A stretch of 64,000 nucleotides of DNA. It comes from Euryodendron excelsum. Lineage: Eukaryota; Streptophyta; Magnoliopsida; Ericales; Pentaphylacaceae. The notes under the pieces are model-generated. The model was given only the letters and a program-made list of their open reading frames with translations, was not told the DNA's origin and did not search any database. This document shows positions 1 to 11,510 of the stretch, in pieces. The position numbers and the translations under genes are program-made. Where the stretch lies: assembly GCA_033060915.1 (NCBI GenBank), contig CM065380.1, forward strand, positions 42,751,001 to 42,815,000, written 5' to 3'. Numbering within the stretch: the first letter of the stretch is position 1; every line of letters begins with the position of its first letter.

Positions 1-44
1 AGTAAAAGGTGATTGGACATGACATAAGCCTAACCCTCTAATCA

Positions 45-62
45 TTCCCAGTGGAGTTGCCA
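45..62 (-). other. Primer-binding site of a TAT/Ogre-like element (copy A)
   Basis: Read on the minus strand this is TGGCAACTCCACTGGGAA, a TGG-initial primer-binding site of the kind seen next to 5' LTRs of Ogre/TAT Ty3/gypsy elements (tRNA-Arg type, from memory). It sits 3 bases from the LTR end at 66. It shows that bases 1-44 are the start of the internal region of a minus-strand element whose body lies left of the window. Confidence 0.7.
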
Positions 63-65
63 AGC

Positions 66-475
66 TCTCGTGCCCTATTTCCAGACGTCGGGCCCATTCT
101 TTGCCCGGGAATGGGAATTTGGTACAATGATCTGTCGTCCTCCTAGAAGGACGAATGCAACAGGGTCTGAATTTGAAATGGAATTGATTAGGGCTTTTTG
201 AAAAGGTCTTTGGAGTCGCCACCTAACATATTTAAAGATGTGATAGGTCATCTACACCAAGTAAAACCCGAGGGTTAAACTTAGGTTTTAGAAAAGGTTT
301 TTGAAAAACGTCCTCATGAGAAGGTTTTAGAAGGTAGGGTTGTTCGACAACCCTAAAAACGTTGAAAAACCCTTTTGAAAATTAACTCCAGTTTTGGTCT
401 TTGAAATAGAAATTCTTAATTTTGGGGGTTGGTTATGTATAGGGAAGATGTCCTAAAACTATCACCCTACCCCGC
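66..475 (-). mobile_element. 3' end of giant LTR, copy A (5' LTR of an element left of the window)
   Basis: The segment begins TCTCGTGCCC, one base from the TGTCGTGCCC end of the other copies, and runs collinear with copies C and G: the Leu/Lys-rich border, the GGAGTCGCCACCTAAC block at about 212-227, and the block ending in CACCCTACCCCGC. Sense is minus, because other copies have the TATA box and PBS in that orientation. Right of 475 the collinear sequence is lost and another LTR end begins, so most of this LTR is missing or displaced. It is the only copy in the window with a PBS directly attached. Confidence 0.7.
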
Positions 476-760
476 TGTCGTGCCTAGATTTTTCGCACTA
501 GGAGTGACTCTGGAAAGTTCGGGAAGGAGTTTGAGAGATCGGGAATGACCTGGAAGGCTGGAATAAGGGAAAAAACACTTAAAACAATGTCCTGGAGGTA
601 TTCGACTTGAGAAATGAGGATAGTATGTGTCAGAAGGATTGATCGAGCCATTAACGGCAAAACGGTCAATCGGGTTGAAAAACTGCTAAGACGGGCTTGG
701 AATGTCCCGGGAAAAGACTCGAGACTTGAGGAAATTATTTAGAATGTTCCCCAAAGGTTG

Positions 761-1080
761 CCGGTTTGATACCCAAAGCCGGTGTGGTCGGAAAAGGCGA
801 CCTGCCCTCTTGGAGCAAAATAGTCATTTCGCACCGGGTTTACCGGAACTGACTCGGAATGATCCGAAAGGATGAAGAAAGGTTGAGAATGCTATAAAAA
901 GCATTCTCAGGAAGTTACCAGTTTAAAACCCAAAGCCAGTGTGGCTAGAAAAAGGCGACCGGCCTACCAAGGGCGAAAAGGTCATTTTGCACCGGGTTTA
1001 CCGGAATTGACTCGGAATGATCCGGAAAGATAGAGAAAGGTTGAGAATACTATAAGAAGCATTCTCGAGAGGTTACCGGT
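761..1080. repeat. 157-bp tandem repeat, two units (copy B)
   Basis: The phrase CCGGTTTGATACCC followed by a GCCGGTGTGG block recurs at about 761, 918 and 1,076, giving intervals of 157-158 bases. Each unit holds the GAGAATGCT hairpin. The same array occurs in the other subfamily-1 LTRs with different unit numbers. Confidence 0.75.
885..908. repeat. Hairpin inside the 157-bp LTR tandem repeat
   Basis: GAGAATGCT, a 6-base ATAAAA loop, then AGCATTCTC form a perfect 9-bp stem. Degenerate versions recur once per 157-bp unit in copies B, C, D and G. Confidence 0.8.
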
Positions 1081-1879
1081 TTGATACCCAGAGATGGTGT
1101 GGTTCCTGGAGTGTTCGGATGCCTAGGGGCGAAATGGTCATCTTGACCAAAAAGTCTCGAAACTGGCCCGAAAATGACTAGAAGGCACCTAATCGTGCCG
1201 GATTGCTTTTAAGAGAATCTTGGAAGGTTGGACTTAACATTCTGAAGACTCAGGTGTATTCTCAAGAAACGTGCTGAAAATGGCCTAAGGGGCAGTTTGG
1301 TCATTTTTCACCGTGTCGCGCCCAAATTTTTCACACTCGAGGAATACTCACACAAGTGGGAAAAATCATGTACTCTCTCGTTAGAACTCACCCTCCTAGA
1401 AGAATGAGTGCAACTAGGTTTGAATTGAAAATTGGTTTGAATAAAGGGCTTTTGAAAAAAGTTTAGAGTCGCCACCTAACTTGATTAAGGTGAGTTAGGT
1501 CACCTAAAAACTAAGCATAATCCGAAAACTACACTCAGGGTTTTGGAAAACGATTTTGAAAATATCTCCTCAAGCGAGGGTTTTTTTTAGAAAAATAGGT
1601 TGTTTGACAACTTTTGGAAAATATTTAGCCCTTTTTTGAAAATAACTCCGTTTTGATCTTTGAAATCAGTGATCTAGGTTCAGAGGTTGGTTACGTGTAG
1701 GGAAGACGCACTAAGCCATCACCCTACCCCGCCCTTTCGGTACCTACATGTCAATCTACCCTAGATTCACCTATGAGAGTCTTTAACTAACTAATGTTCA
1801 ATCCCATCCACTTTGAAAAACAATGTTTGAAAAGAAACTAACATGATGCATGATATGCAAGTGCAATAGAAAAGAGTTG

Positions 1880-3990
1880 ATTTAGAAATAGATTTGAAAA
1901 GAAGAATTTGATTTGATTTTAGAAGAAAGATTTAAAAGGATAGATTTGAAATTGAAAAGTTTTAGAATTTGAAAATTGAGATTTGAAAATAGATTTTTGG
2001 AATTGAAAATTGGAAATAGAACATAGAATTGGAAACTTGGAGAAGATTGTTGAATTGGAGATTTGAAAGAAGTTGTGGAAATAGAAATTAAAAGATGTTG
2101 TGACTGTACCCATGAGGGTTGCCTACGTATCCTTTTGGAGGAATCAGGTCAATCGTATTTCGGACAGGAGTCCGATTGAAAGTAGAAGAGTTGATTTGGA
2201 AAAGAGATTGAATTGGAAATTGGATTGATAGATTGAAAGATTGAACTTTGATTGGAAGATTTGAAAAGACTTGACATTGGAAAACTTGGTTTTAGAAAAC
2301 CTAGACTTAGGAAAAAGAGAATTTAGGAAGGATTTGAGATTTAGAAAGATTTGACTCTAATGTTGGACTTGGAAGATTTAAGAAAGGATTGAATTTAGGA
2401 AAGATTCGAATTAGGAAAGTTTCAAATTAGGAAAGTGTCATTTTAGGAAGGTTCCAAAATTAGAAAAGATTTGGATTAAGAAAGTTTTCTAATTAGGAGA
2501 GTTTCGAAATTAGGAAAGTTTTGAATTTAGAATGTTTCAACTTAGGAAAGTTTTGCATTAAGAAAGTTTCATTTTAAGAAAGGTTTTGAAATTGGAAAGG
2601 TTTTGAAAATAAAGAAGTTTTGAAAATAAGAAAGTTTTGAGTTTAGAAAGTTTTAGATTTGGAAAGATTTGAAATTTTAGGAAAGTTTCGAATTTAGAAA
2701 GTTTTAGATTTAGAAAGTCTTAACTTAAGAAAGTTTTGAACATGGAAAGATTTGAAATTTAAAGAGTTTAAGATTTAGAAAGTTTTAAAGCTTGAGTTTT
2801 AGAAAATCTTGAGATTAGGAAAGGTTTGAGTTTAAGAAAAGATTGGAAAGCATAGATTTGGAGAGTTAAGATTTGGAAAAGGGGTAGAATTAGGAAAGGG
2901 TTGAATTAGGAAAGATTTGAAAGTTGAGTTTTAAAATTTAGAAAAGATTTTTATGTTCAAGTTTTGGAAACTTAAGATTTAGGAAAGTGGAGGATTAGGA
3001 AGGATTTGAATTAGGAGAGATTTGGATTAGGAAAGGATTGGATTTTGTTTCTAAAAGGGAAGACTTGACTTTGTTTCTAAAAACGGATAATAGGATCTAG
3101 TTTCCTAAACAGGAAGATTTGATTTGATTTCCTAAAGGGAAGATTTGATTTGACAAGGATTTGGAAAGGGGAAGTTTTAGAAACCCAAGATTTGGAAGGC
3201 TATAGTTTTGACGTAGAAAATAGGTTTTTGAAAATATGAATAGTTTTGATATAGTTTTGGAAACCTAGGTTTTGAAGCAAGTTTGAAAACCATGTTTTTG
3301 GAAAGAAAATTAGGGTTTCCTAATTGTGGGTTTTAGGGCTTGACTTGGGCTCTAAGGAAAGCGTTTTTGGAAAATGTGTTTTCAAAAATGAAGATTTTGG
3401 AGGGAGATTCTAAAGAGGAATTTTGTAGAAAGTGTATTTTGAAAAGAATTTTAGGAAGGAAGTTTTTGGAAAGTAAAATTTTGAGAGAGTTTTTAGAAAG
3501 AGTTTTTCGAAAGAGCTTTTCTAGGAAGGAAACCTAGGGAACGTTGTTTTAGGAAAGTGGATTTTGAAGAGAGCGTTTTGAGAAAGATTTGAAATGGGAA
3601 GTTTTGAAAAATAGATTTTTGGAGAGAGTTTTTGAAAACAACTTTGGAAAGGAGAATTTTTAGAAAACAAGTTGAAAGAGGAGTTTTTAGGAAAAGAGAT
3701 TTTTGAAAATAGAGGTTTTTAGAAGGTATAAAAATGTCGCACCTTCCTAAAGCGATTCTAGCCATAAGAAGGCTAGAACCACTTTAAGAAAGTGGGTTTG
3801 AAAACAACAAAGGTTGAAAATATGGACCATATTGGTCACTTTGAATATAACACCTTCCTAAAGCAACCCTAGCCATGGAAAGGCTAGAATCACCCTAGGA
3901 TTGTGATTTTGCAAACATGTTTTGAAAAAGGAGATTTTGATGCAACTTTGAAAACAAATTTAAAAACGATTTTGAAAACAACTTTTGGAA
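1880..3990. repeat. Purine-rich degenerate low-complexity tract (copy C)
   Basis: About 2 kb of short degenerate words such as GAAAGTTTTGAAATTAGGAA. It is G/A-rich on the plus strand, so C/U-rich in the predicted LTR transcript. ORFs here are chance products of stop-poor repetition. No gene is supported. Confidence 0.8.
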
Positions 3991-4601
3991 GAATGCAAGA
4001 ATCATGATATGCACAATGCAAGTTTGGAGTCATGAACATACAAGGTTTAGGCTTCACCACATAATCAAGGGGGCCGAACCCACGTGGTCTCCGGTTAGCC
4101 TAAAGGAAAGCCCCCGACACGGTGACCCTCCAATAGTCTAATCCTACATATGGACCGGGAGTCTCCTTGTTTCAAGCATGTAAAGAAAAGGGGGGAAAGA
4201 GATAGCGGATTAAAATAGAAAATACCCAAGTGGGTTAGGAGAGAGAAAAAAGAAGGGGAAGTGCGAAAATTTAAAGAGAAAGCCTACCATATGTCTTGTT
4301 TATTTTGCGTGCCTTGCTTGTCTTTGGTCTTCGTCTTGATCTTCGTCTTCAATCTTCAAGAGTTGTCTTCAATCTTCAAACTTCAGATTGCAGCTCTTCA
4401 AGTCTTCAAAGGAGGGTTGGAGACTAATGTATAAGTGTATAAGGGTGTGTATGAGTGTATAGAAGGCTAGGGTTTAGTGTATGGTGGCTAGGGTTTGGAA
4501 AACCTAAAGAAGCTAGGGTTTAGGGTGTGTTTGAGCTCTGTATATTGAACATTGGTATTTTTAGACTGAGTTTGCGGACCCCTTTCACGCTGGAAGAGGC
4601 T

Positions 4602-4613
4602 CTGTATTTATAG
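4602..4613 (-). promoter_or_regulatory. TATA box of giant LTR copy C
   Basis: On the minus strand it reads CTATAAATACAG, close to the plant TATA consensus, followed by a conserved GAGCCTC block. Copies G, H and probably F have equivalents, which fixes the transcriptional sense of the LTR. Confidence 0.6.
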
Positions 4614-4626
4614 AGAGAGGAATGCA

Positions 4627-4693
4627 CTGGCGCCTGTTGCAGTGGCGCCAGGCCAAACATTACACTGGCTCCACTACTAGTGATGTCAGCCAT
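4627..4693. repeat. GGCGCC / CCACTACTAGTG palindromic motif cluster upstream of the TATA box
   Basis: Contains GGCGCCTGTTGCAGTGGCGCC and, 25 bases on, CCACTACTAGTG. A matching cluster lies at 55,956-56,023 in LTR G and a rearranged version at 57,665-57,735. Position is 15-90 bases upstream of the TATA box in LTR sense. Confidence 0.6.
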
Positions 4694-5041
4694 TTAGGAA
4701 ATGTTTAGGGTCGGCAAGCAACGTATCTTTGACCAGATTTGGACGCCTGTACTAGTGACTACCATGCAATTTTTAGCCTGACTTCCCTAGGAGTGACTCC
4801 AGAGAGTCCGGGAATGATTTGAAGAGGCCGGGAATGACCCAGAAGGCCAGAAAAGAGCAGGAAGAATAGTGTCCCGGAGGTATTTGACTTGAGAAATGAG
4901 GATAGTATGTGTCGGAAGGGTTGACCGAGCCTTTAACGGCAAAACGGTAAATCGGGCCGGAAAGCTACTGGGACAGACTCAGATTGTCCCGGAAGAAGAC
5001 TCGAGATTTGGAAACATTATTCAGAATGTTCCCAAAGGTTG

Positions 5042-5366
5042 CCGGTTTGATACCTAGAGTTGGTGTGGTCGGAAAAGGTGACCGGCCCACCAGGGGCAAA
5101 ACGGTCATTTCGCACCGGGTTTGCCAAAATTGACTCTAATTGATCCGAAAGGATAAAGAAAGGTTGAGAACACTATAAAAATCATTCTCAAAAAATTACC
5201 GATTTGATACCCAAAGCCGGTGAGGTTGGAAAAGGTGACCGGCCCACTAGGGGCAAAACGGTCATTTTGCACCGGGTTTGCCGAAACTGACTTGGAATGA
5301 CCCGAAAGGATAAAGAAAGGTTGAGAATACTATAAAAAGCAATCTCAGGAGGTTACCAGTTTGATA
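5042..5366. repeat. 157-bp tandem repeat, two units (copy C)
   Basis: CCGGTTTGATACC-type reference points at 5,042, 5,199 and 5,356 (intervals 157 and 157), same unit as in copy B. Confidence 0.75.
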
Positions 5367-5570
5367 CCTAGAGCCGGTGTGGTTCCTAGGGCGTTCGGAT
5401 GCCTAGGGGCAAAATGGTCATCTTGACCGAAAAGTCTCGAAAAAGGCCCAAGGGGCAGTTTGGTCATTTTTTACCGAAGTGGGCTAGCAAGCACCGGTGT
5501 TGACCTAATTTTTGAGTGTTTCCGCCACTCTGACATCGGTCGCGTGATACAGGGGTTTGTTGGCAATTCC

Positions 5571-6496
5571 CTATATCGACCTGTTTACGAGTTTTTCCGC
5601 TACTCCAACGGTTGCGATGTTTGCTAGTATTTCCGCTACTCTGACGGTTCGCAATCATTCCTGAGACTGCCTGATCTCGGGAAGCTGCTAAAGGGGACTT
5701 AGCGCCTGAGAAGTCAACTTTCTCGAAAGGCATGCCTAAATGGATATTTATACATTGGCGGGCTAGCAAGCGCCAAAGGTGGACCGTTCTACCATCTAAG
5801 GGACTTGGGGTCTCGTCCCGTTCGACAAGTTTAAATGGACTTACCGTTTCGAAGAGATTTTTTTCAAAAAACGTGCCGAACCGTCTCGAAGAATAAACTG
5901 TCTCGAGAGAGGGGTTGGAATTGGAAAACGGTTTTATCGTCTTCGAAAAGATGTGCCTGATTTGGAACCGTCGAGAGGAATAAACTGTCCCAAGAGAGGG
6001 ATTGGAAAGGGGACTTACCGTTTTCAGAAAGACCTATATCGACCTGTTTACGAGTATTTCCGCTACTCTAACGGTTGCGATGTTTGCGAGTATTTCTACT
6101 ACTCTGACGGTTCGCGATCATTCCCGAGACTGCCTGATCTCGGGAAGCTGCTAAAAAGACTTAGCGCCTGAGAATCAACTTTCTCAAAAGGCGTGCTTAA
6201 ATGGACATTTCTGCATTAGCGAGCTAGCAGGCACCAAAGGTGGACCGTTCTACTATCTAGGGGACTTGGGGTCTCGTCCCAGTCAACAGGTTCAAAAGGA
6301 CTTACCGTCTCGAAGAGATTTTCTTCGAAAAACATGCCGAACCATCTCGAGGAATCAACTGTTTCGAGAGAGGGATTAGAATTGGAAAGGGGTCTTATCA
6401 TCTTCGGAAAGACGCGCCTGATTGGGGTAGATTTACTGTCTCGAGGAATCAACTGTCTCGAGAGAGGGATTGGAATTTGAAAGGGGTCTTATCGTC
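5571..6496. repeat. 463-bp tandem duplication inside LTR copy C
   Basis: CTATATCGACCTGTTTACGA occurs at 5,571 and again at 6,034. The following sequence stays collinear through the TTCCGCTACTC, GACTGCCTGATCTCG and GGACTTGGGGTCTCGTCCC blocks. Copies D and G have one unit only, so the duplication is private to C. Confidence 0.8.
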
Positions 6497-6779
6497 TTTG
6501 AAAAAACGTGCCTGATTTAGAATTGGAAAGGGGACATACCGTCTTCGGAAAGACGTGCCTGATTGTAAGCACCCCATTTTTTACCGCTCAGCAATCTACA
6601 CTCCGTCCAAACTTGTGTTCAAGTCATTGTGGGCATATTCCAATTGAAACCAACTTTCTAAGTCCAAATCCCGACTGTCCATCGCTTCGCAGGCCCACCA
6701 GTCCCAAATAGAGGCAAAATGACCAAAATGCCCTTAGGGGCATTCTCCTTTCCAACTCTAATCCCTCTCTTGAGACAGT

Positions 6780-7300
6780 TTATTCCTCAAGACGGTTCCA
6801 AATCAGGCACGTCTTTTCAAACACGATAAGACTCCTTTCCAATTCCAATCCCTCTCTTAAGACAGTTTATTCCTCGAGACGGTTCCAAATTAGGCACGTC
6901 TTTCCGAAGACGATAGACCCCTTTCCAATTCCAATCCCTCTCTCGGGACAGTTTATTCCTCGAGACGGTTCCAAATCAGGCACGTCTTTCCGAAGATGAT
7001 AAGACCCCTTTCCAATTCCGACTCCTCTCTCGAGACAGTTTATTCCTCGAGACGGTTCCAAATCCGGCATGTCTTTCCGAAGATGATAAGAACCCTTTCC
7101 AATCTCTTTCTCGAGATAGTTTATTCCTCGAGACGGTTCCAAATCGGGCACGTCTTTCCGAAAATGATATGACCCCTTTTTAATCCCTCTCTCAAGATAG
7201 TTTATTCCTCGAGACAGTTCCAAATCAGGCACGTTTTTTCGAAGAAGGTAAGACCCCTTTCCAATTCCAATCCCTCTCCCGAGACAGTTTATTCCTCGAG
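6780..7300. repeat. 80-87-bp tandem repeats, about six units (copy D)
   Basis: GACGGTTCCAAATC-type reference points at about 6,791, 6,878, 6,964, 7,051, 7,132 and 7,212, spaced 87, 86, 87, 81 and 80 bases. Units contain CTCGAG and the complementary pair CGTCTT...GAAGACG. Many units are near multiples of three, so one minus-strand frame stays open as a repeated peptide; I do not regard it as a gene. Confidence 0.8.
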
Positions 7301-7800
7301 TTGGTTCGGCAGTTTTTCAAAGAAAATCTTTTCGAAACGGTAAGTCCCTTTAAACCTGTCGACCGGGACGAGACCCCAAGTCCCCTAGATGGTAGAACGG
7401 TCCACCTTTGGCGCCTACTGGCCCGCCAATACAGAAATGTCCGTCTAGGCATGCCTTCCAAGAAAATTGACTTCTCAGGCGCTAAGTCCCCTTTAGCAGC
7501 TTCTCGAGATCGGTAGTCTCGGGAATGATCGCGAACCGTCAGAGTAGCGAAAATACAAGCAAACATCGTAACCGTTAGAGTAGCAGAAATACTCGCAAAC
7601 AGGTTGATATAGGGAATTGCCAACAAACCCCTGTGTCAAAGTGGCGGAAACACTCAAAACCTAGGTCAACACCGGTGCCTGCTAGCCCACTTCGGTGAAA
7701 AATGACCAAACTGTCCCTTGGGCCTTTTCCGAGACTTTCCAGTCAAGTGACCATTTTGCCCCTAGGCATCCGAACGCCCCGGGAACCACACCGGCTCTGG

Positions 7801-8285
7801 GTATCAAACCGGTAACCTTCTGAGATTACTTCTTATGGTATTCTCAACCTTCCTCTATCTTTTCAAATCATTCCGAGTCAGTTCCGGCAAACCTAGTGCA
7901 AAATGATCGTTTTGCCCCCAGTGAGCCGGTCTCCTTTTCCGACCACACCGACTCTGGGTATCAAACCGGTAACTTTCTGAGAATGCTTTTTATAGTGTTC
8001 TCAACCTTTCTTTATCCTTTCGGATCATTCCGAGTCAATTCCAGCAAACTCGGTGCAAAATGACCGTTTTGCCCCTAGTAGGCCGATCTCCTTTTCCGAC
8101 CACACCGGCTCTGAGTATCAAACTGGTAACTTCCTGAGAATGCTTTTTATAGTGTTCCCAACCTTTCTTTATCTTTTCGAATCATTCCGAGTCAGTTCCG
8201 ATAAACCCAGTGCGGAATGACCGTTTTGCCCCCAGAGGGCCGGTCACCTTTTCCAACCATACCGGCTCTGGGAATCAAACCGGCA
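7801..8285. repeat. 157-bp tandem repeat, three units (copy D)
   Basis: GTATCAAACCGGTAAC-type points at 7,801, 7,958, 8,114 and 8,272 (intervals 157, 156, 158). Same unit as in B and C on the other strand, with one more repeat. Confidence 0.8.
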
Positions 8286-9229
8286 ACCTTTGGGAACATG
8301 TTGAATAATGTTTCCAAATCTCGAGCCTTCTTCTAGGACAGTCCGAGTCCGTCCCGGTAGTTTTCCGGCCCGATTGACCGTTTTGCCCCTAAAGGCCCGA
8401 TCAACCCTTCCGACACATCTTGTCCTCATTTTTCAAGTCAAATACCTCCGGGACACTATTCTAAGTGTTCCTGCTCTTTTTCGGCCTTCCGGGTCATTCC
8501 CGGTCTCCCAAACTCCTTCCCGGACTTTCCAGAGTCACTCCTAATGAAGCTAGGCTAAAAATTGCATGGTAGTCACTAGTACAAGCGCCCAAATCTAGTC
8601 AAAGATACGTTGCTTGCCGACTTATACAGAGCCTCTTCCAGCGTGAAAAATGTCCAAAAACTCAGTCTAAAAACCCTAAAATTCGATATACAGAGCTCAA
8701 ACACTCCCTAAACCCTAACTTCCTTAGGTTTTCCAAACCCTAGCCACCATACACAAACCCTAGCCTTACATACACTTATACACACCCCTACACACTTATA
8801 CACTAGCCTCCAATCCTCCTTAGAAGACTTGAAGAGCTGCAATCTGAAGTTTGAAGATTGAAGACGACTCTTGAGGATTGAAGACGAAGATGAAAACGAA
8901 GACCGAAGACTAGCAAGGCCCGCAAAATAAACAACACACAATGTAGGCTTTCGTTTTATGTTTCCGCACTTCCCCCCTCTCTCTTCTTTCTCCTAGCCCA
9001 CTTGTGTTTTCTCTATTTTAATCCCCGATCACTTTCCCCCCTTTATGCTTGAAACAAGGGGACTCCCGGTCCATGTGTAGAATTAGACTATCGGAGGGTC
9101 ACCATGTCGGGGGCTTTCCTTTAGGCTAACCGGAGACCACATGGGTTCGGCCCCCTTGATTATGTGGTGAAGCCTTAACCTTGTATGTTCACGACCCCAA
9201 ACTTGCATTGTGCATATCATAATCTCGCA

Positions 9230-11510
9230 TCTTCCAAAAATCATTTTCAAACTCGTTTTCAAAACTTGCATTCAACTTGTTTTCAAAATTACATCAAAAT
9301 CTCTTTTTCAAAACTTGTTTTCAAAATCACAATCCTAGGGTGATTCTAGCATTTCCATGACTAGGATTGCTTTAGGAAAGTGGTACATTTAAAGTGACTT
9401 TCATGGTCTATATTTTCAACCCTTGTTGTTTTCAAAACCACTTTCTTAAAGTGGTTATAGCCTTCTTATGGTTAGAATCACTTTAGGAAAGTGAGATGTT
9501 TTTATACCTTCTAAAAACTTTCTTTTCAAAAGTCTCTTTTCCTAAAAATCTCTTTTTCAACATACTTTCCTAAAACTCTCTTTTCTAAAGTTGTTTTCAA
9601 AAACTCCCTCCCAAAAATCTATTTTTCAAAACTCTCTTTTTCAACTCCTTTCCAAAATCCACTTTCTGAAAACGTTCCCCAAAAATCTTTCCTAAAAACT
9701 CTCTCTAACAATCTCCTTCCAAAGATCTTTCTAAAATACTCTCTTTCCAAAATCTTCCCTCTAGAAACTCTTCTCTAGGATTTCCTTTCAAAAACTTGTT
9801 TCCAAAAACACACTTTCCAAAAACTCTTTTTTTTAAAATCTCTTTCCAAAAACTCTATCTTCAAAATTCACTTTTCAAATACTCCTCTCTAAGATTCCCT
9901 TCTAAAAATTTTCATTTCCAAAAATGCACTTTCCAAAAATCCCTTTTCTTGATGCCCAAATCAAGCCCTAGAACTCACGATTAGGAAACCCTAATTTTCT
10001 TCCCAAAAACATGATTTTCAAACTTGCCTTAAAACCTAGGTTTCTAAAACCCCCTGTTTTCTACATCAAAATTACATATTTTCAAAAAACTATTTTCTAC
10101 GTCAAAACTATAGCCTTCCAAATCTAGGGTTTCTAAAACTTTCCCTTTCCAAATCCTTGTCAAATCAAATCTTCCCTTTAGGATACCAAATCAAATCTTC
10201 CCGTTTAGAAAACTAGATCCCATCCTCCGTTTTTGGAAACAAAATCAAACCCTCTCTTTTAGAAACAAAATCCAATCCCTTCCTAATCCAAATCTTTCCT
10301 AGTTCCAATTCTTCCTAATCCTTTACTTTCCTAATTCTTAAGTTTCCAAAACTTGAACATAAAAATCTTTCCTAAATTTTAAAACTTAACTTCCACATCT
10401 TTCCTAATTCTACCTTTTCCTAATTCTATCCCTTTTCAAATCTTTAACTTTCCAAATCTAGGTTTTTCAGTCTTTCCTAAATTCAAACATTTCCTAATCT
10501 TAAGATTTTCTAAATCCTAAACTTTCTAAACTTCAAATCTTTCCAAATTCAAAACTTTTTAAATTCAAAACTTTCTTAAGTTAAATCTTTTTAAACTTCC
10601 TAAATCTTTCTAAAACTCTGAACTTTCCTAAAACTTCAAATCTTTCCAAATCTAAAACTTTCTTATTCTCAAAACTTTCTTATTTTAAAAACCTTTCCTA
10701 TTTCAAAACCTTTTTTAAAATGAAACTTTCTTAATTCAAAACATTCTTAAGTTGAAACTTTCTTAATTCAAACATTTTCTAAATCTTTCCTAATTTAAAA
10801 TCTTTCTAAAATTCTAAGCTTTCCAAATTCAAAACTTTCTTAACTTGAAACTTTCCAAATTCTAGACCTTTCTTAAACTAAACTTTTTCTAATTCAAAAC
10901 ATTTCTAAATTCGACATTTCCTATTTCAAAACCTTTCTTACAACAAAACTTTCCTAATTCCAAAACTTTCCTAAAATGACACTTTCCTAATCCGAATCTT
11001 TCCTAAATTCCAAGCTTTCCTAATCTTCCAAGTCCAATATTCAAGTCAATTCGTTTTCAAAATCTTTCCAAGTCAAATCCAATCCTTCTTTTCGAAGTCC
11101 TTAAGTCTAGGTTTTCTAAAACCAAGTTTTCCAAAGTCAAGTCTTTTCAAATCTTCCAATCAAATTTCAATCTCTCAATCTTCCAATCCAATTTCCAATT
11201 CAATCTCTTTCTTTCAAATCAACTCTTCTATTTTCAATCAAACTCTTGTCCGAACTACGACTAACCTGAATCCACCAAAAGGATACGTAGGCAACCCTCA
11301 TGGGTGCAGTCTTCACATTTTCCAAATCTCAAATTCCACAATCTTTTCAAATCTCCCATCTATTTTCAAACTTCCAATTTCAAATTTCTATTTCCAAGTC
11401 TCTATTTCTAATTTTTCAAACTTTCCAATTTCCAAATCTATCCTTTCAAATCTTTCTTCTAAATCAAATCAAATTCTTCTTTTCAAATCTATTTCCAAAT
11501 CAAGTCTCTT
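9230..11510. repeat. Pyrimidine-rich degenerate low-complexity tract (copy D)
   Basis: About 2.3 kb of degenerate words such as CTTTCCTAAATTCAAAAC. It is the counterpart of 1,880-3,990 and is C/T-rich on the LTR sense strand. No coding signal beyond chance ORFs. Confidence 0.8.

Larger units (their letters stand above)
476..1313 (-). mobile_element. Internally deleted giant LTR fragment, copy B
   Basis: A new LTR end (TGTCGTGCCTAGATTTTT) starts at 476 but after about 25 bases jumps to sequence matching copy C from about 4,788 onward, so some 4 kb of LTR interior is deleted. The rest carries two 157-bp tandem units (reference points about 761, 918 and 1,076) and ends abruptly at 1,313 where copy C begins. 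The expected TGTAAGCACC end of B is not found on either side of C. Confidence 0.65.

Noticed and set aside
3340..3765. Overlapping ORFs on both strands
   Set aside because: Low-complexity purine-rich LTR tract without start context or domain.
6867..7232. 121-residue minus-strand ORF with repeated peptide
   Set aside because: Lies wholly in 80-87-bp LTR tandem repeats; open frame explained by unit length.
7225..7626. 133-residue ORF and its opposite-strand partner
   Set aside because: Collinear with non-coding LTR sequence in copies C and G, where the frame is not kept.
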